Shown here in pieces: positions 55,651 to 64,000 of a stretch of 64,000 nt of DNA. Made by a program: the position numbers and the translations under genes. Position 1 is the first letter of the stretch. Each line of letters begins with the position of its first letter. The notes under the pieces are model-generated. The model did no database searches. It had not been told where the DNA came from and saw nothing but the letters and a program-made list of their open reading frames with translations. This stretch comes from G963665495 sp963677785 (GTDB taxonomy: Bacteria > Desulfobacterota > Desulfovibrionia > Desulfovibrionales > Desulfovibrionaceae). The stretch lies in contig CAXXDH010000003.1 in NCBI GenBank assembly GCA_963677785.2, forward strand, positions 930,001-994,000. The letters are read 5' to 3'.

Positions 55651-57897
55651 TCAGGATCGGGAGGGCTGACGGGCGGCTTCGGCCACGGTACGGCGGACCT
55701 TGTAGCCTTGCTCCTGCTCTTCACCCCAGGAAAAGAACTTCACAAAACCATCCTTGAGCTGCCGGCTGAAGCTGTTGAGCGTCTCCAGGACATTCTTTTC
55801 AGGAGCATCATTCTGCTTCTTCTGCAGCGTACGCACGGCCACCGGGCGCGAACCGTACGTGGTTTTGCTGATCTTGCGGCGCATGGAGTGGCCGTAACGG
55901 GTCGGGGTACCGGAACCGGCGTTTGCGACACGAGGCGAACGAGGGGGCTGCATTCTCGAATAAGCAGCGCTTTCAAGCTTCTTGGACCGGACTGCCACGT
56001 TTCCGGCTGAGGGAGCAGGTACAGGCTCGGGCTTGATGGCTTTGTGCTGCGCGGCCACTGCCTTGTCCGGACGTACGGCCGGAACCTGATACTTGCGGTC
56101 TTGTCGCGCAGGCCCGGCTGCTTTCACGGACTTGGCTTTCTGCGGTACGCCCCAGACCAGGTCGGCCTTTGCCAGCATCTGGTACCATTCATCAACTGAC
56201 CGCTTGACCGGCTTTTGCAGCATGGATGCGGCCTGCCGTACGGGAGCTGTTGCGGCCCGAGGAGCCTGGGCAATTTGAGGTACCGTGGCAGCCGCGGTTT
56301 TGTGGGCAGATTTCTGTGTTTCCTTGGCCAGCCCCAGCAATCCCTGGAGCAAAGCCTTTCCATTCTTGTTGTTCTTCCCGGCCTTGGGCGCGTCTTCCAC
56401 AGGAGCAGCTGCGGTAACCGTAGTTTTCGTTGCTTGCGCGCTATTTGTCCGCGCTTTCGGCCGTACAAGCTGAGGCTGCACAGGCTCTTCGGCCTTGGCC
56501 GTTGCTAGAGGCGCCGGCTTGACGGCGGGCTGCTTTGTTGCCTGCTTTTCGGCCACCGGCTGCGCCGGAGCACTGGTTGCCGCCAGCTGTCCGGGCTTCA
56601 GATCCGCAGCCTGTTCGCCGGGAGTTTCCGTAGCGGCTGCCTTTTCTTGCTCTTCCTTGCTCTTCATGGGCTTGAGCACCTTTGCCACCACGACTTTTTC
56701 TTCCTTGGAGATAACCAGCCGCTGCCCGATGCGAATCAGATTGGAGCGCAGTCTGTTGTTTTTCTTGATGTTAAGAATAGTCGTTCCGTAGCGTCTGGCC
56801 AGGCGTGAAAGCGTATCGCCTCTACGTACCTTGTGGGATACTTCTGAACGCTTAATGACCGTCTCGGCCACCACGACCTTCTTGTCGGACAAATAAGTGT
56901 TCAGGGCCTCGGCATTGGCCTTGGGCACGTACAGATAGGCCTCCTGGCCGGCCGGGATATACTTGGTGCGGAAGCTCGGGTTGTAGTGAGTGAAATCGTT
57001 CCACTGCAATCCCACCGAAGACGCCAGATGCGTCAGGCTGACCGGCCCCTTAGCCTTGACCTGCAGCAGTTCCTGGGCATTATTGAAATCCATGGGTTCG
57101 AAACCGAGCAGCTCGTGCTTCTTGGCGATTTTGACCATGGCCATGAACCTGGGCACGTAATTGAGCGTCTCGCGCGCCAGCCGGGCCCGGCCGCGCAGCC
57201 GGTTGTTGCGCTCGGCCAGTTCAAAGAAATTTTTGGCTCCTGTCAGGCGTACGGCCCGTCCGATCTTTCCTTCGCCCGCATTGTATGACGCAATGGCCAG
57301 CGACCAGTCGTTGAAAATGCCATACAACAGCTTCAGATAGGTAGCGGCGGCTTCCGCACTGCGTACCGGGTCACGGCGCTCGTCTATCCAGCCGGCGTAA
57401 CGCAGATTGAAACGCTTGCCAGTGTAGGACATGAACTGCCAGCAGCCAGCGGCCCGTACTCTGGAGTAGGCGTAGGGATTATAGCCGCTCTCGATAAAAG
57501 CCAGATAAGCCAGGTCTTCAGGAAGTCCCCGTTCCACGAACACCCGCCGCGCATGCGGCAGATAATTTTCACCGCGCTTGAACCATTTTTCGAGGGTTTT
57601 GCGCTGGTAGTCGAGGAACCAGGAATATTGCTTGAAAATCGATGCCTTAGCTTTTTGATTCAAAGGATAACGGATCTGATACTCGGAATGCAATGCAACG
57701 CGTTCTTGTGGCGAGAGTTTTTCATAACCTTTTATTTTTGACCAGCCGATTCTATCTGCATTTAAAAATGAATTGTCGCCTATAATCTGTGTTCTTGAAG
57801 CGCAACTACTTAAGAGCATCAATGCACTAGTCAATAAAATGAATCTTATTATATTACTGTTGATGAGGATCTTTGCTCTTAATCCGCTGCATTGCAT
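55651..57897 (-). CDS. mltD: MltD-like membrane-bound lytic transglycosylase with LysM
   Basis: A 748-aa lipoprotein (lipobox LLSSC, C32). A lytic transglycosylase (SLT) domain at about 120-260 has catalytic E136 in AYLAFIESGYNPYAYSRV, then GCWQFMSYTGKRFNLR and IASYNAGEGKI. One LysM follows near 350-395 (HKVRRGDTLSRLARRYGTTI). The last ~350 residues are a low-complexity Ala/Pro/Lys-rich tail with no domain, unusually long for MltD. The enzyme cleaves the glycan strand to 1,6-anhydro-muropeptides. AAAGG precedes the ATG by about 8 nt. Confidence 0.9.
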   Translation of the reverse strand: MQCSGLRAKILINSNIIRFILLTSALMLLSSCASRTQIIGDNSFLNADRIGWSKIKGYEKLSPQERVALHSEYQIRYPLNQKAKASIFKQYSWFLDYQRKTLEKWFKRGENYLPHARRVFVERGLPEDLAYLAFIESGYNPYAYSRVRAAGCWQFMSYTGKRFNLRYAGWIDERRDPVRSAEAAATYLKLLYGIFNDWSLAIASYNAGEGKIGRAVRLTGAKNFFELAERNNRLRGRARLARETLNYVPRFMAMVKIAKKHELLGFEPMDFNNAQELLQVKAKGPVSLTHLASSVGLQWNDFTHYNPSFRTKYIPAGQEAYLYVPKANAEALNTYLSDKKVVVAETVIKRSEVSHKVRRGDTLSRLARRYGTTILNIKKNNRLRSNLIRIGQRLVISKEEKVVVAKVLKPMKSKEEQEKAAATETPGEQAADLKPGQLAATSAPAQPVAEKQATKQPAVKPAPLATAKAEEPVQPQLVRPKARTNSAQATKTTVTAAAPVEDAPKAGKNNKNGKALLQGLLGLAKETQKSAHKTAAATVPQIAQAPRAATAPVRQAASMLQKPVKRSVDEWYQMLAKADLVWGVPQKAKSVKAAGPARQDRKYQVPAVRPDKAVAAQHKAIKPEPVPAPSAGNVAVRSKKLESAAYSRMQPPRSPRVANAGSGTPTRYGHSMRRKISKTTYGSRPVAVRTLQKKQNDAPEKNVLETLNSFSRQLKDGFVKFFSWGEEQEQGYKVRRTVAEAARQPSRS

Positions 57898-58123
57898 GAT
57901 AGATACCTTTATTTTGCATGATTTTTTTCTGCATTGCAGTTTTTTTAGCAGTAATCATGCCAAACAAAGATCATCGCGGCGGAAACTGACTCTTTTTTAC
58001 AAACTCTCCTCTATTTTTGTGAAAACTCTGGTTCTGCGGCAAGGCCAGCCGGCTTCCAATCGCTTCATTTCGACCCCAACAGTTTGATTTTTCGAATATT
58101 CTACTAACAAGCGTACAGGAAAC

Positions 58124-59422
58124 TTAGAACATGTTCTTGATGTCGTTATCATCCAGAAGCCTCAGGGCCAGCGATTCTTCTCGCATCAAACGCGAACGTA
58201 CGGCCCGTTGCACGGCTTTTGAGGAAGAAGGAAAGTCGGACGAACGTGATTCGTAAATTTCCTTGATCAACTTCTCGTCAAAGTTTTGACTTTTGTTGGC
58301 ACCCGCATGCTGCATGGCCTCAGCGAAGATTTCCGCAGCGCCATTGGGACCATGTTGTACGGACGTACTCAGCAGCACTTCCTTGACCGCCGGATCCAGG
58401 GCATCCAGGTCCACTTTATTTTGGGCCATGATATTTTTGAGGGCTGGTTCGTAGTGGCTCTGCAGAATGAACGTATCCTGCAGCTGCTCAAAACGTTTGG
58501 GATGCTCTTTGGCAATGGTCTTCCAGACGCTGGGCATTTTTCCCTTGCGGCTGCCCGTATTGGCCGGACCGGCCAGGCGCAGCCGTTGGGCCCATTCCGG
58601 TTCCTGGGTATCCAGATACTTCAGAAAGGCCTTCATGGAGCCCGTACGGGACGCAATCTGGTACTTCCCATAGGAAGTACCGCCCGTCCGATCGTACCCC
58701 ACGGCTTCGATCCCTTCTTTTCCGGATTCAAAAGTCGCCGACAATTTGCCGCTGGGGTTCAAGGAGTTTGTAAACCTGTTGGTGAGAACGTTATTAGCCC
58801 ACTTTTCAGCGTTGGGGTCCAGCTGCAGCATCCGGCGCTGCAATGCTTTTGCGGCATTACGGACGGACGGATCGCTGGCGTAATTTTTGGATTTGGCTGC
58901 GGACGGTTCGGGCCCGGCCTTGATTTCGGCTGCTGCTTGCTCCGCAGCAGAAGTAGCCTGAGAGGCCGCCACCGGCTGCGGGAATGATTTCCGGGATATT
59001 TCCGCTCCCAGAGCCGCCATCAAGGAAACGCTGTTGGATTCCAGCACGGCCCGTTGCGCCACCGCCTGAGGCTGTTCCGGATTCTGTCCCTCCTCCGGGA
59101 GCTCCTCATACAGGGGGCCATCCTGCAGCTGCTCATACCTCCGGTCTTTGGAAATGGCTTCACCGGACTTGAAGCGGGCCTCGCCCTGGGAAGTCAACAA
59201 TCCGTCGGCATTGCTCCTGCCGCTTTCTTTGACCAGCGGATCAGCCAGTAACTCCTCAAAACGCTTGCAAGTACCTGAGATACGACGCGCATCAGCCTTG
59301 GCCTGCTGCGAGGAAAGCCCGGATTTCCTGGTAGCGGTCGCCTGGGCTTCCGTCAAACGCCGGGGGGATTTCGCAGGAGTATCCTTGATATATCTAGCTA
59401 TGCTCAATGGAATTGTTGCCAT
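58124..59422 (-). CDS. Protein with VgrG3-like C-terminal muramidase domain
   Basis: A 432-aa protein. The first ~200 residues are hydrophilic and low-complexity (LTEAQATATRKSGLSSQQAK, EEQAAAEIKAGPEPS-like runs) without a signal peptide. From about 225 the sequence SATFESGKEGIEAVGYDRTG, GTSYGKYQIASRTGSMKAFL and VLLSTSVQHGPNGAAEIFAE matches the lysozyme-like domain found at the C-terminus of VgrG3-type type VI spike proteins, with the Glu of FESG as a likely catalytic acid. Lack of a signal peptide fits delivery by a secretion system, or release at lysis. An AT-rich inverted repeat AAATAGT-N8-ACTATTT (59463-59484) lies upstream. No immunity gene is adjacent. Confidence 0.7.
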   Translation of the reverse strand: MATIPLSIARYIKDTPAKSPRRLTEAQATATRKSGLSSQQAKADARRISGTCKRFEELLADPLVKESGRSNADGLLTSQGEARFKSGEAISKDRRYEQLQDGPLYEELPEEGQNPEQPQAVAQRAVLESNSVSLMAALGAEISRKSFPQPVAASQATSAAEQAAAEIKAGPEPSAAKSKNYASDPSVRNAAKALQRRMLQLDPNAEKWANNVLTNRFTNSLNPSGKLSATFESGKEGIEAVGYDRTGGTSYGKYQIASRTGSMKAFLKYLDTQEPEWAQRLRLAGPANTGSRKGKMPSVWKTIAKEHPKRFEQLQDTFILQSHYEPALKNIMAQNKVDLDALDPAVKEVLLSTSVQHGPNGAAEIFAEAMQHAGANKSQNFDEKLIKEIYESRSSDFPSSSKAVQRAVRSRLMREESLALRLLDDNDIKNMF

Positions 59423-59709
59423 CCATCTGCTCCGCTTGCCTCAAAACTCATATAATCACTTGAAATAGTAAATATAAACTATTTTATTCAAAAAGCTTCC
59501 TTGCTGTGTTCAATCTCTCGTACGGACTGCCGCCGGTATGCCGACAGCTCCCGATATCCTTTGAACCCATTGGATAAATTGCTTTTTCCGGCTTACGCCA
59601 CTGACAGTAAACGGATTAGCAAGGAGAATGCCAAACAATACCCTCATGAACTTGTTCCCTTCCAGGGGGGTTGCATTAGAACGCAGCTGTGATTATAGGT
59701 CTGGCCGTT

Positions 59710-61965
59710 ATGCCCAAAGATCTGATTATCGTTGAGTCCCCGGCAAAGGTGAAGACCATCAAGAAATTCCTCGGCAAGAATTACGAAGTCGAGGCAAGCG
59801 TGGGACATGTGCGCGACCTGCCCACCAGCTCGCTGGGGGTGGACGAAGAAAATGACTTCACTCCGCAATACCAGGTGATCGACAACAAGCAAAAAGTTGT
59901 CGCCAAACTCCGCAGCGCCGCCAAATCCGCCCGCCACGTCTACCTTGCCCCCGACCCGGATCGCGAGGGCGAGGCCATTGCCTGGCATGTGGCCGAATTG
60001 ATCAAAAAGGATAATCAGGACATTCAGCGCATCCAGTTCAACGAAATCACGGCCAAGGCCGTACGCGAAGCCCTGGAGCATCCGCGCGAGCTCAACGAAC
60101 GGCTCTTCGACTCGCAGCAGGCCCGGCGTATTCTGGACCGTCTGGTGGGCTACAAAATTTCTCCCCTGCTCTGGAACAAGGTCAAACGCGGCATTTCCGC
60201 CGGACGGGTGCAGTCCGTTGCGCTGCGTCTGGTGGTGGAGCGCGAAAAGGAACGCCAGCGCTTTGTTCCCGAAGAATATTGGGTCTTCAAGGCCGACGTG
60301 GCCGCGGACCAGCCCCCGCTGATGACCGTGGACCTGTTCAAGGTGGACAAAAAAAAGCCGAAAATCGGATCTGAAGAAGAAGCCCTGGCCCTGGAGGCGC
60401 ATGTCAAGGAGCAGGAGTTCCGCGTCAGCAAGATTGATGAAAAAGAACGCTCGCGTACGCCTCCTCCTCCGTTCATCACCTCCACTTTGCAGCAGATGGC
60501 CAGCCAGCGGCTGGGGTATTCGGCCAAAAAGACCATGAGCACGGCTCAGCGCCTTTACGAAGGCGTGGACCTGGGCGAAAAAGGCGCCGTGGCCCTGATC
60601 ACCTATATGCGTACGGACTCCGTGCGTATTGCCGACGAGGCACGCGACGCGGCCAAGGCCATGATCATCGGACGTTTCGGCAAGGATTATTATCCGCCCA
60701 AGGCGCGCGTATTCAAAACAAAGTCCCAGGCCCAGGACGCGCACGAAGCCGTCAGGCCGGTCGACGTGAATCTGGATCCGGAAGAAATCAAGCATTTGCT
60801 GCCCAAGGACCAGTACCACCTCTACAAGCTGATCTGGGAACGTTTTGTGGCCTCCCAGATGGCCGCAGCCCGCTTTTGGGACACCACGGTCACCATCGAA
60901 GCCGGACGCACCCTGTGGCGCATTAAGGGCGAACGGCTGCTCTTCCCCGGATTTCTCGCCGTGGCCCAGAAAAGCGGCTCCTCGGCCCCGGAATTGCCCA
61001 AGCTGGCCGAAGGGCAGAAGCTGGACTGCAAAAAAATCGACAAGCAGCAGAAATTCACTCAGCCGCCCGCGCGTTATTCCGAAGCTTCGCTTATCCGCGA
61101 ACTGGAAGAAAAGGGCATCGGACGTCCGTCCACCTACGCGGCCATCATTTCCACGATCATCGACCGGGATTATGTCCGGCTGGTGGAAAAGAATTTCATC
61201 CCCACGGACCTAGGCGTCACAGTCAGCAATATGCTCGGCGAACACTTTACCGAGCTGATGGATGTCGAGTTCACCGCCAACATGGAAAACTCGCTCGACG
61301 AGGTGGCCGAAGGCGGCGCTAACTGGGTCGAGCTGATGCGTAATTTTACCGGCTCGTTCTACCCGACGCTCAAAAAGGCCGAAAGCGACATGGTCAGCGT
61401 CAAAGGCGGCCTGGAAACCGATATCAAATGCGACCAATGCGGCAAACCCATGGTCATCAAATTCGGCAAGGCCGGACAGTTTCTGGCCTGTACCGGCTAC
61501 CCGGAATGCCGCAACACCAAGGATTTCACCCGCGACGACAAGGGAGAAATTCAGATCCAGGAACGCCAGCAGGTTGAAGCCCAGGTCATGGGCACCTGTC
61601 CGGATTGCGGCGGTGACCTGGTGCTCAAGCGCGCGCGTACGGGCAGCCGCTTCATCGCCTGTTCCAATTACCCCAAATGCAAGCACACTGAACCGTTCAG
61701 CACGGGCGTGAAATGCCCGCGCGAGGGTTGCAACGGCGAACTGGTGGAAAAAAGCTCCAAGCGGGGCAAGATCTTCTACGCCTGCAACCAATACCCCAAT
61801 TGTGATTACGCCATCTGGGACTGGCCCGTAGATACGCCCTGCCCTGAATGCGGCGCCAAACACCTGGTGCGTAAAAACACCAAAGCCAAGGGACCGCACC
61901 TGGCCTGCCCCGAAAAGGGATGCAATTTCATGCAGCCTTTGGAAGAAGGCGACGACGAAACCTAG
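59710..61965 (+). CDS. topA: DNA topoisomerase I (type IA)
   Basis: A 751-aa enzyme started at ATG 59710 (PKDLIIVESPAKVKTIKKFL, the standard family start) rather than the GTG at 59689. TOPRIM acidic triad: SPAK glutamate, then YLAPDPDREGEAIAWHVAEL. The catalytic tyrosine is Y299 in ALITYMRTDSVRI. Four C-terminal zinc-ribbon-like modules follow: CDQCGKPMVIKFGKAGQFLA, CPDCGGDLVLKRARTGSRFI, CPREGCNGELVEKSSKRGKI, and a last pair CPECGAKHLV/CPEKGC. It relaxes negative supercoils. The 287-bp interval before it shows no other gene. Confidence 0.97.
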   Translation: MPKDLIIVESPAKVKTIKKFLGKNYEVEASVGHVRDLPTSSLGVDEENDFTPQYQVIDNKQKVVAKLRSAAKSARHVYLAPDPDREGEAIAWHVAELIKKDNQDIQRIQFNEITAKAVREALEHPRELNERLFDSQQARRILDRLVGYKISPLLWNKVKRGISAGRVQSVALRLVVEREKERQRFVPEEYWVFKADVAADQPPLMTVDLFKVDKKKPKIGSEEEALALEAHVKEQEFRVSKIDEKERSRTPPPPFITSTLQQMASQRLGYSAKKTMSTAQRLYEGVDLGEKGAVALITYMRTDSVRIADEARDAAKAMIIGRFGKDYYPPKARVFKTKSQAQDAHEAVRPVDVNLDPEEIKHLLPKDQYHLYKLIWERFVASQMAAARFWDTTVTIEAGRTLWRIKGERLLFPGFLAVAQKSGSSAPELPKLAEGQKLDCKKIDKQQKFTQPPARYSEASLIRELEEKGIGRPSTYAAIISTIIDRDYVRLVEKNFIPTDLGVTVSNMLGEHFTELMDVEFTANMENSLDEVAEGGANWVELMRNFTGSFYPTLKKAESDMVSVKGGLETDIKCDQCGKPMVIKFGKAGQFLACTGYPECRNTKDFTRDDKGEIQIQERQQVEAQVMGTCPDCGGDLVLKRARTGSRFIACSNYPKCKHTEPFSTGVKCPREGCNGELVEKSSKRGKIFYACNQYPNCDYAIWDWPVDTPCPECGAKHLVRKNTKAKGPHLACPEKGCNFMQPLEEGDDET

Positions 61966-62267
61966 CCTCTGGCACGCAACATCCGACAGGCTTGCTGGAC
62001 AACTTCCTTTTTTATATACCCGCATTACACGGAACGTATCACTTCCTGTCCGCTTTGTTTCTGTAACGCGTGCGGTCCTATTTTGCATATGGGCCGTGAA
62101 TTTCTTGCAAAATCCCGGCTGTGGCGTTATCGGACAAGTAGAATGCGTTACGTATCGATGTAGAATATCTTCTGATTGTGTTGTACGCGGCAATTCACGA
62201 CAATCTTTTGCCGGTCTTTGTTACTCTGCAACCTGGTTTTCGCCCAGCAAAGAGGAAGGATCAACGT
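61966..62267. other. Gene-free interval after topA
   Basis: About 300 bp without a supported gene, tRNA or strong terminator. A weak stem with a T-rich stretch at about 62005-62018 may end topA transcription. Confidence 0.4.
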
Positions 62268-64000
62268 ATGCATTTTTTTAGCAAGACGCTGCGTTTTGAT
62301 CACGGCGACATGGTGTGGGGAGGGGGATATCTTGCAACGGCAGCCTGTCTGCCATTTCTTGCGCCGTCCGGCAGTCTCGCCAGCACGGAACCGGCGTTTA
62401 CGCTGCTCTACCTGTGCTGTTTTCTCAGCCTGTTTCATTTTTTGTTCAAAAGCAACCTGCGCACCCTGGCAAATTACACCCTTTTGTTCTCATTGATTTT
62501 TTTCATCGGTCTGGGCATGCGGCTGCTCTATGTTTTCTATTACCCGCCCGGCCCGGAACTCCGGAGCGCCCTCTGGCTCGGTCTGCTGCAATTGCACGGC
62601 TTTGATCCGTCCGCGTTTGCGCCTGGAGTTTCCGACCTGGCCGAACTGTCCGGCGGCACCCTCGCAGCCATTCTGGCGCGGATGCCCCATCCTGGAAATA
62701 CCTCCGTATACGGGCCTCTGACATTGCTGCTTTGGAAAGGCGCGGCCTGGCTGTCTCCAACGCCCATAGGCTTCAAGCTAATCCTGGTCAGCTGCGACTG
62801 CCTGGTATTCGGCTTTCTGGCGCAGATTCTTCTGAAACGGGGCCTGCCCGCGATCTGGTCCGTCCTTTACTGGCTCAATCCCCTGGTGCTTTGCGCTTCG
62901 GCCGGGGCAGGCTGTGCCGAACCTCTGGCGCTTGTATTCCTGACCCTTGGCATTGTTGCGTTTCTATCGCAACGCTTTTGGGCTGTTTTTCTCTGTTTTG
63001 GCCTTGCCGCCACGGTTCAGCTGCCCCTCCTGCTGCTGGGCCTGCTTTTTCTGTCAAAAAAGAGCGTTAGAACCCTCCCTCTTTTAGTGTTGCCTCCCGT
63101 TGTTGGTGCCGCATTTTTTGGAGCACATACAACCTATCAAAATATAATTGCTATTTTCTCTAGCGCAACCCAAGTTCCGTTTGGGCTCGCATCGGTGCTC
63201 AATACTCTGAACTGCGATTATACAGCACTTATTGTTGCTATTTTATGTTGTCTCTGCGTCGCTGCCGGATATCTGCTGTGGCCCAACCGCCTGCGTTCCC
63301 TGTACGCCTCCATGGCCTGCATGGCCTTGCTGCTCCCCGGACCGCTTTCCGGAGCGCTCTGTCTGATGGCGCTGGCCATGGCGCTGTTTCCTTCGCGCTC
63401 ATGGCTGTTTTTGATGGCCACTTTGCCCGTCACCATCTCTCTTGCCGGGCAGCTGTACGCGGCCGGACTGCCCCAGGGGGCGGCCTGGTCCGCCTGGCTG
63501 CCCTATACGCCCTTTGCCATTCTTTTGGCCTGGGGGGTCTGGCGCGGACGAGACCGCCTGGGGCACAGAGTGAGCTACGGGCCTGCGGAAAGCCTTTGCG
63601 TACTGATTCCCACCCAGGACGACGCCGTCCACCTGGTGCAATGCGTGGAGACCGTGCGCCGCGTGGCGGCCTACAATGAAATGGATGTGGACATTTTACT
63701 TGCGGACGCGGGCTCCACGGACGGAACAGTGGAGCAGGCACGGAAACTCGGTGTCCCCTTGCAGCCCACCGCTGCCGGACGCTGCAACCAGATTCGTGAA
63801 ACCCTGCCCGCAGTCAAGGCCGACGCGGTGCTGGTGTTGCCCGTGGATTGCCTGCTTGAAAACAACTCCTTGTTCAAGGTGCTTCATGCGCTGCATCGCA
63901 ACCCCCATGCCCTGGGCGGCGCGTTGGGCATGCGCTTTGCCTTCAGTGACCCGGTGCTCCGACTTGTGGTCCTGGCCGGGGCCCTGCGTGCCCGCTTTTT
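62268..64000 (+). CDS. Membrane protein with C-terminal glycosyltransferase-2 domain (partial)
   Basis: The ATG at 62268 has AGAGGAAGG 8 nt upstream, and the frame is open to the window edge (577 codons). Residues 1-430 carry about ten or more hydrophobic helices, as in polyprenol-phosphate-linked sugar transferases (a GT-C-like layout). From about residue 440 comes a GT2 start (LCVLIPTQDDAVHLVQCVET, DILLADAGSTDGTVEQA, then a DCLLEN segment in place of the usual DxD). The fusion suggests a transmembrane glycan polymerase or lipid-linked sugar enzyme. The 3' end is missing. GT-C identity is inferred from topology only. Confidence 0.75.
   Translation, partial: MHFFSKTLRFDHGDMVWGGGYLATAACLPFLAPSGSLASTEPAFTLLYLCCFLSLFHFLFKSNLRTLANYTLLFSLIFFIGLGMRLLYVFYYPPGPELRSALWLGLLQLHGFDPSAFAPGVSDLAELSGGTLAAILARMPHPGNTSVYGPLTLLLWKGAAWLSPTPIGFKLILVSCDCLVFGFLAQILLKRGLPAIWSVLYWLNPLVLCASAGAGCAEPLALVFLTLGIVAFLSQRFWAVFLCFGLAATVQLPLLLLGLLFLSKKSVRTLPLLVLPPVVGAAFFGAHTTYQNIIAIFSSATQVPFGLASVLNTLNCDYTALIVAILCCLCVAAGYLLWPNRLRSLYASMACMALLLPGPLSGALCLMALAMALFPSRSWLFLMATLPVTISLAGQLYAAGLPQGAAWSAWLPYTPFAILLAWGVWRGRDRLGHRVSYGPAESLCVLIPTQDDAVHLVQCVETVRRVAAYNEMDVDILLADAGSTDGTVEQARKLGVPLQPTAAGRCNQIRETLPAVKADAVLVLPVDCLLENNSLFKVLHALHRNPHALGGALGMRFAFSDPVLRLVVLAGALRARF

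Overview
The window looks like a chromosomal segment of a sulfate-reducing, Desulfovibrio-type anaerobe. This placement is inferred, not proven. It rests on a roughly 57% G+C base composition (by eye), a class II B12-dependent ribonucleotide reductase, a PocR-domain hybrid kinase, DUF6485-, YbjQ- and DUF2892-type small proteins, and short GC-rich intergenic repeats of the kind common in Desulfovibrio. No rRNA, tRNA, CRISPR array or complete insertion sequence was seen.

Layout. 1-10 kb is envelope biology: a partial BvgS-like sensor kinase leaving the left edge, a membrane protein with a three-fold PGxGQ motif translationally coupled to a large AsmA-family protein, a Fic-fold protein with a degenerate active site, and a lipoprotein fusing a calcium-binding repeat, two OmpA domains and an L,D-transpeptidase. 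10-16.8 kb is the most accessory-looking part: a hairpin-rich intergenic region, gmhA, the 3' remnant of a TPR gene, a MITE of about 180 bp, an orphan type VI spike gene (vgrG), small membrane proteins and a GntR regulator with a clear promoter and operator candidates. 17-25 kb holds thiL beside membrane proteins, an unexplained BPL_N/U32-type gene pair, valS and a DUF3795 protein.

25-35 kb contains a thioesterase, a solitary OppF-type ATPase coupled to a TPR protein, and a three-gene signalling operon running cheR, hybrid kinase with four receivers, receiver-PAS-kinase. 35-45.4 kb has two methyltransferases, endonuclease IV, a ferric-reductase-like flavocytochrome with a small cytochrome c, a PocR/PAS hybrid kinase, a short flagellar-rod-like protein and ilvD. 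45.4-52.5 kb carries ftsEX, nrdJ and a Pat-like acyl-CoA synthetase/acetyltransferase. 52.7-62 kb has small stress-type proteins with strong terminators, an MltD-like lytic transglycosylase, a protein ending in a VgrG3-like muramidase domain, and topA. A partial membrane protein with a glycosyltransferase-2 domain leaves the right edge.

Themes. Peptidoglycan and envelope remodelling recurs (L,D-transpeptidase, MltD, muramidase-like protein, FtsEX, AsmA, gmhA), as does multi-domain phosphorelay signalling (four kinases). A window-wide signature is the hexamer CGTACG, counted by hand about 67 times, roughly three times the composition-based expectation.
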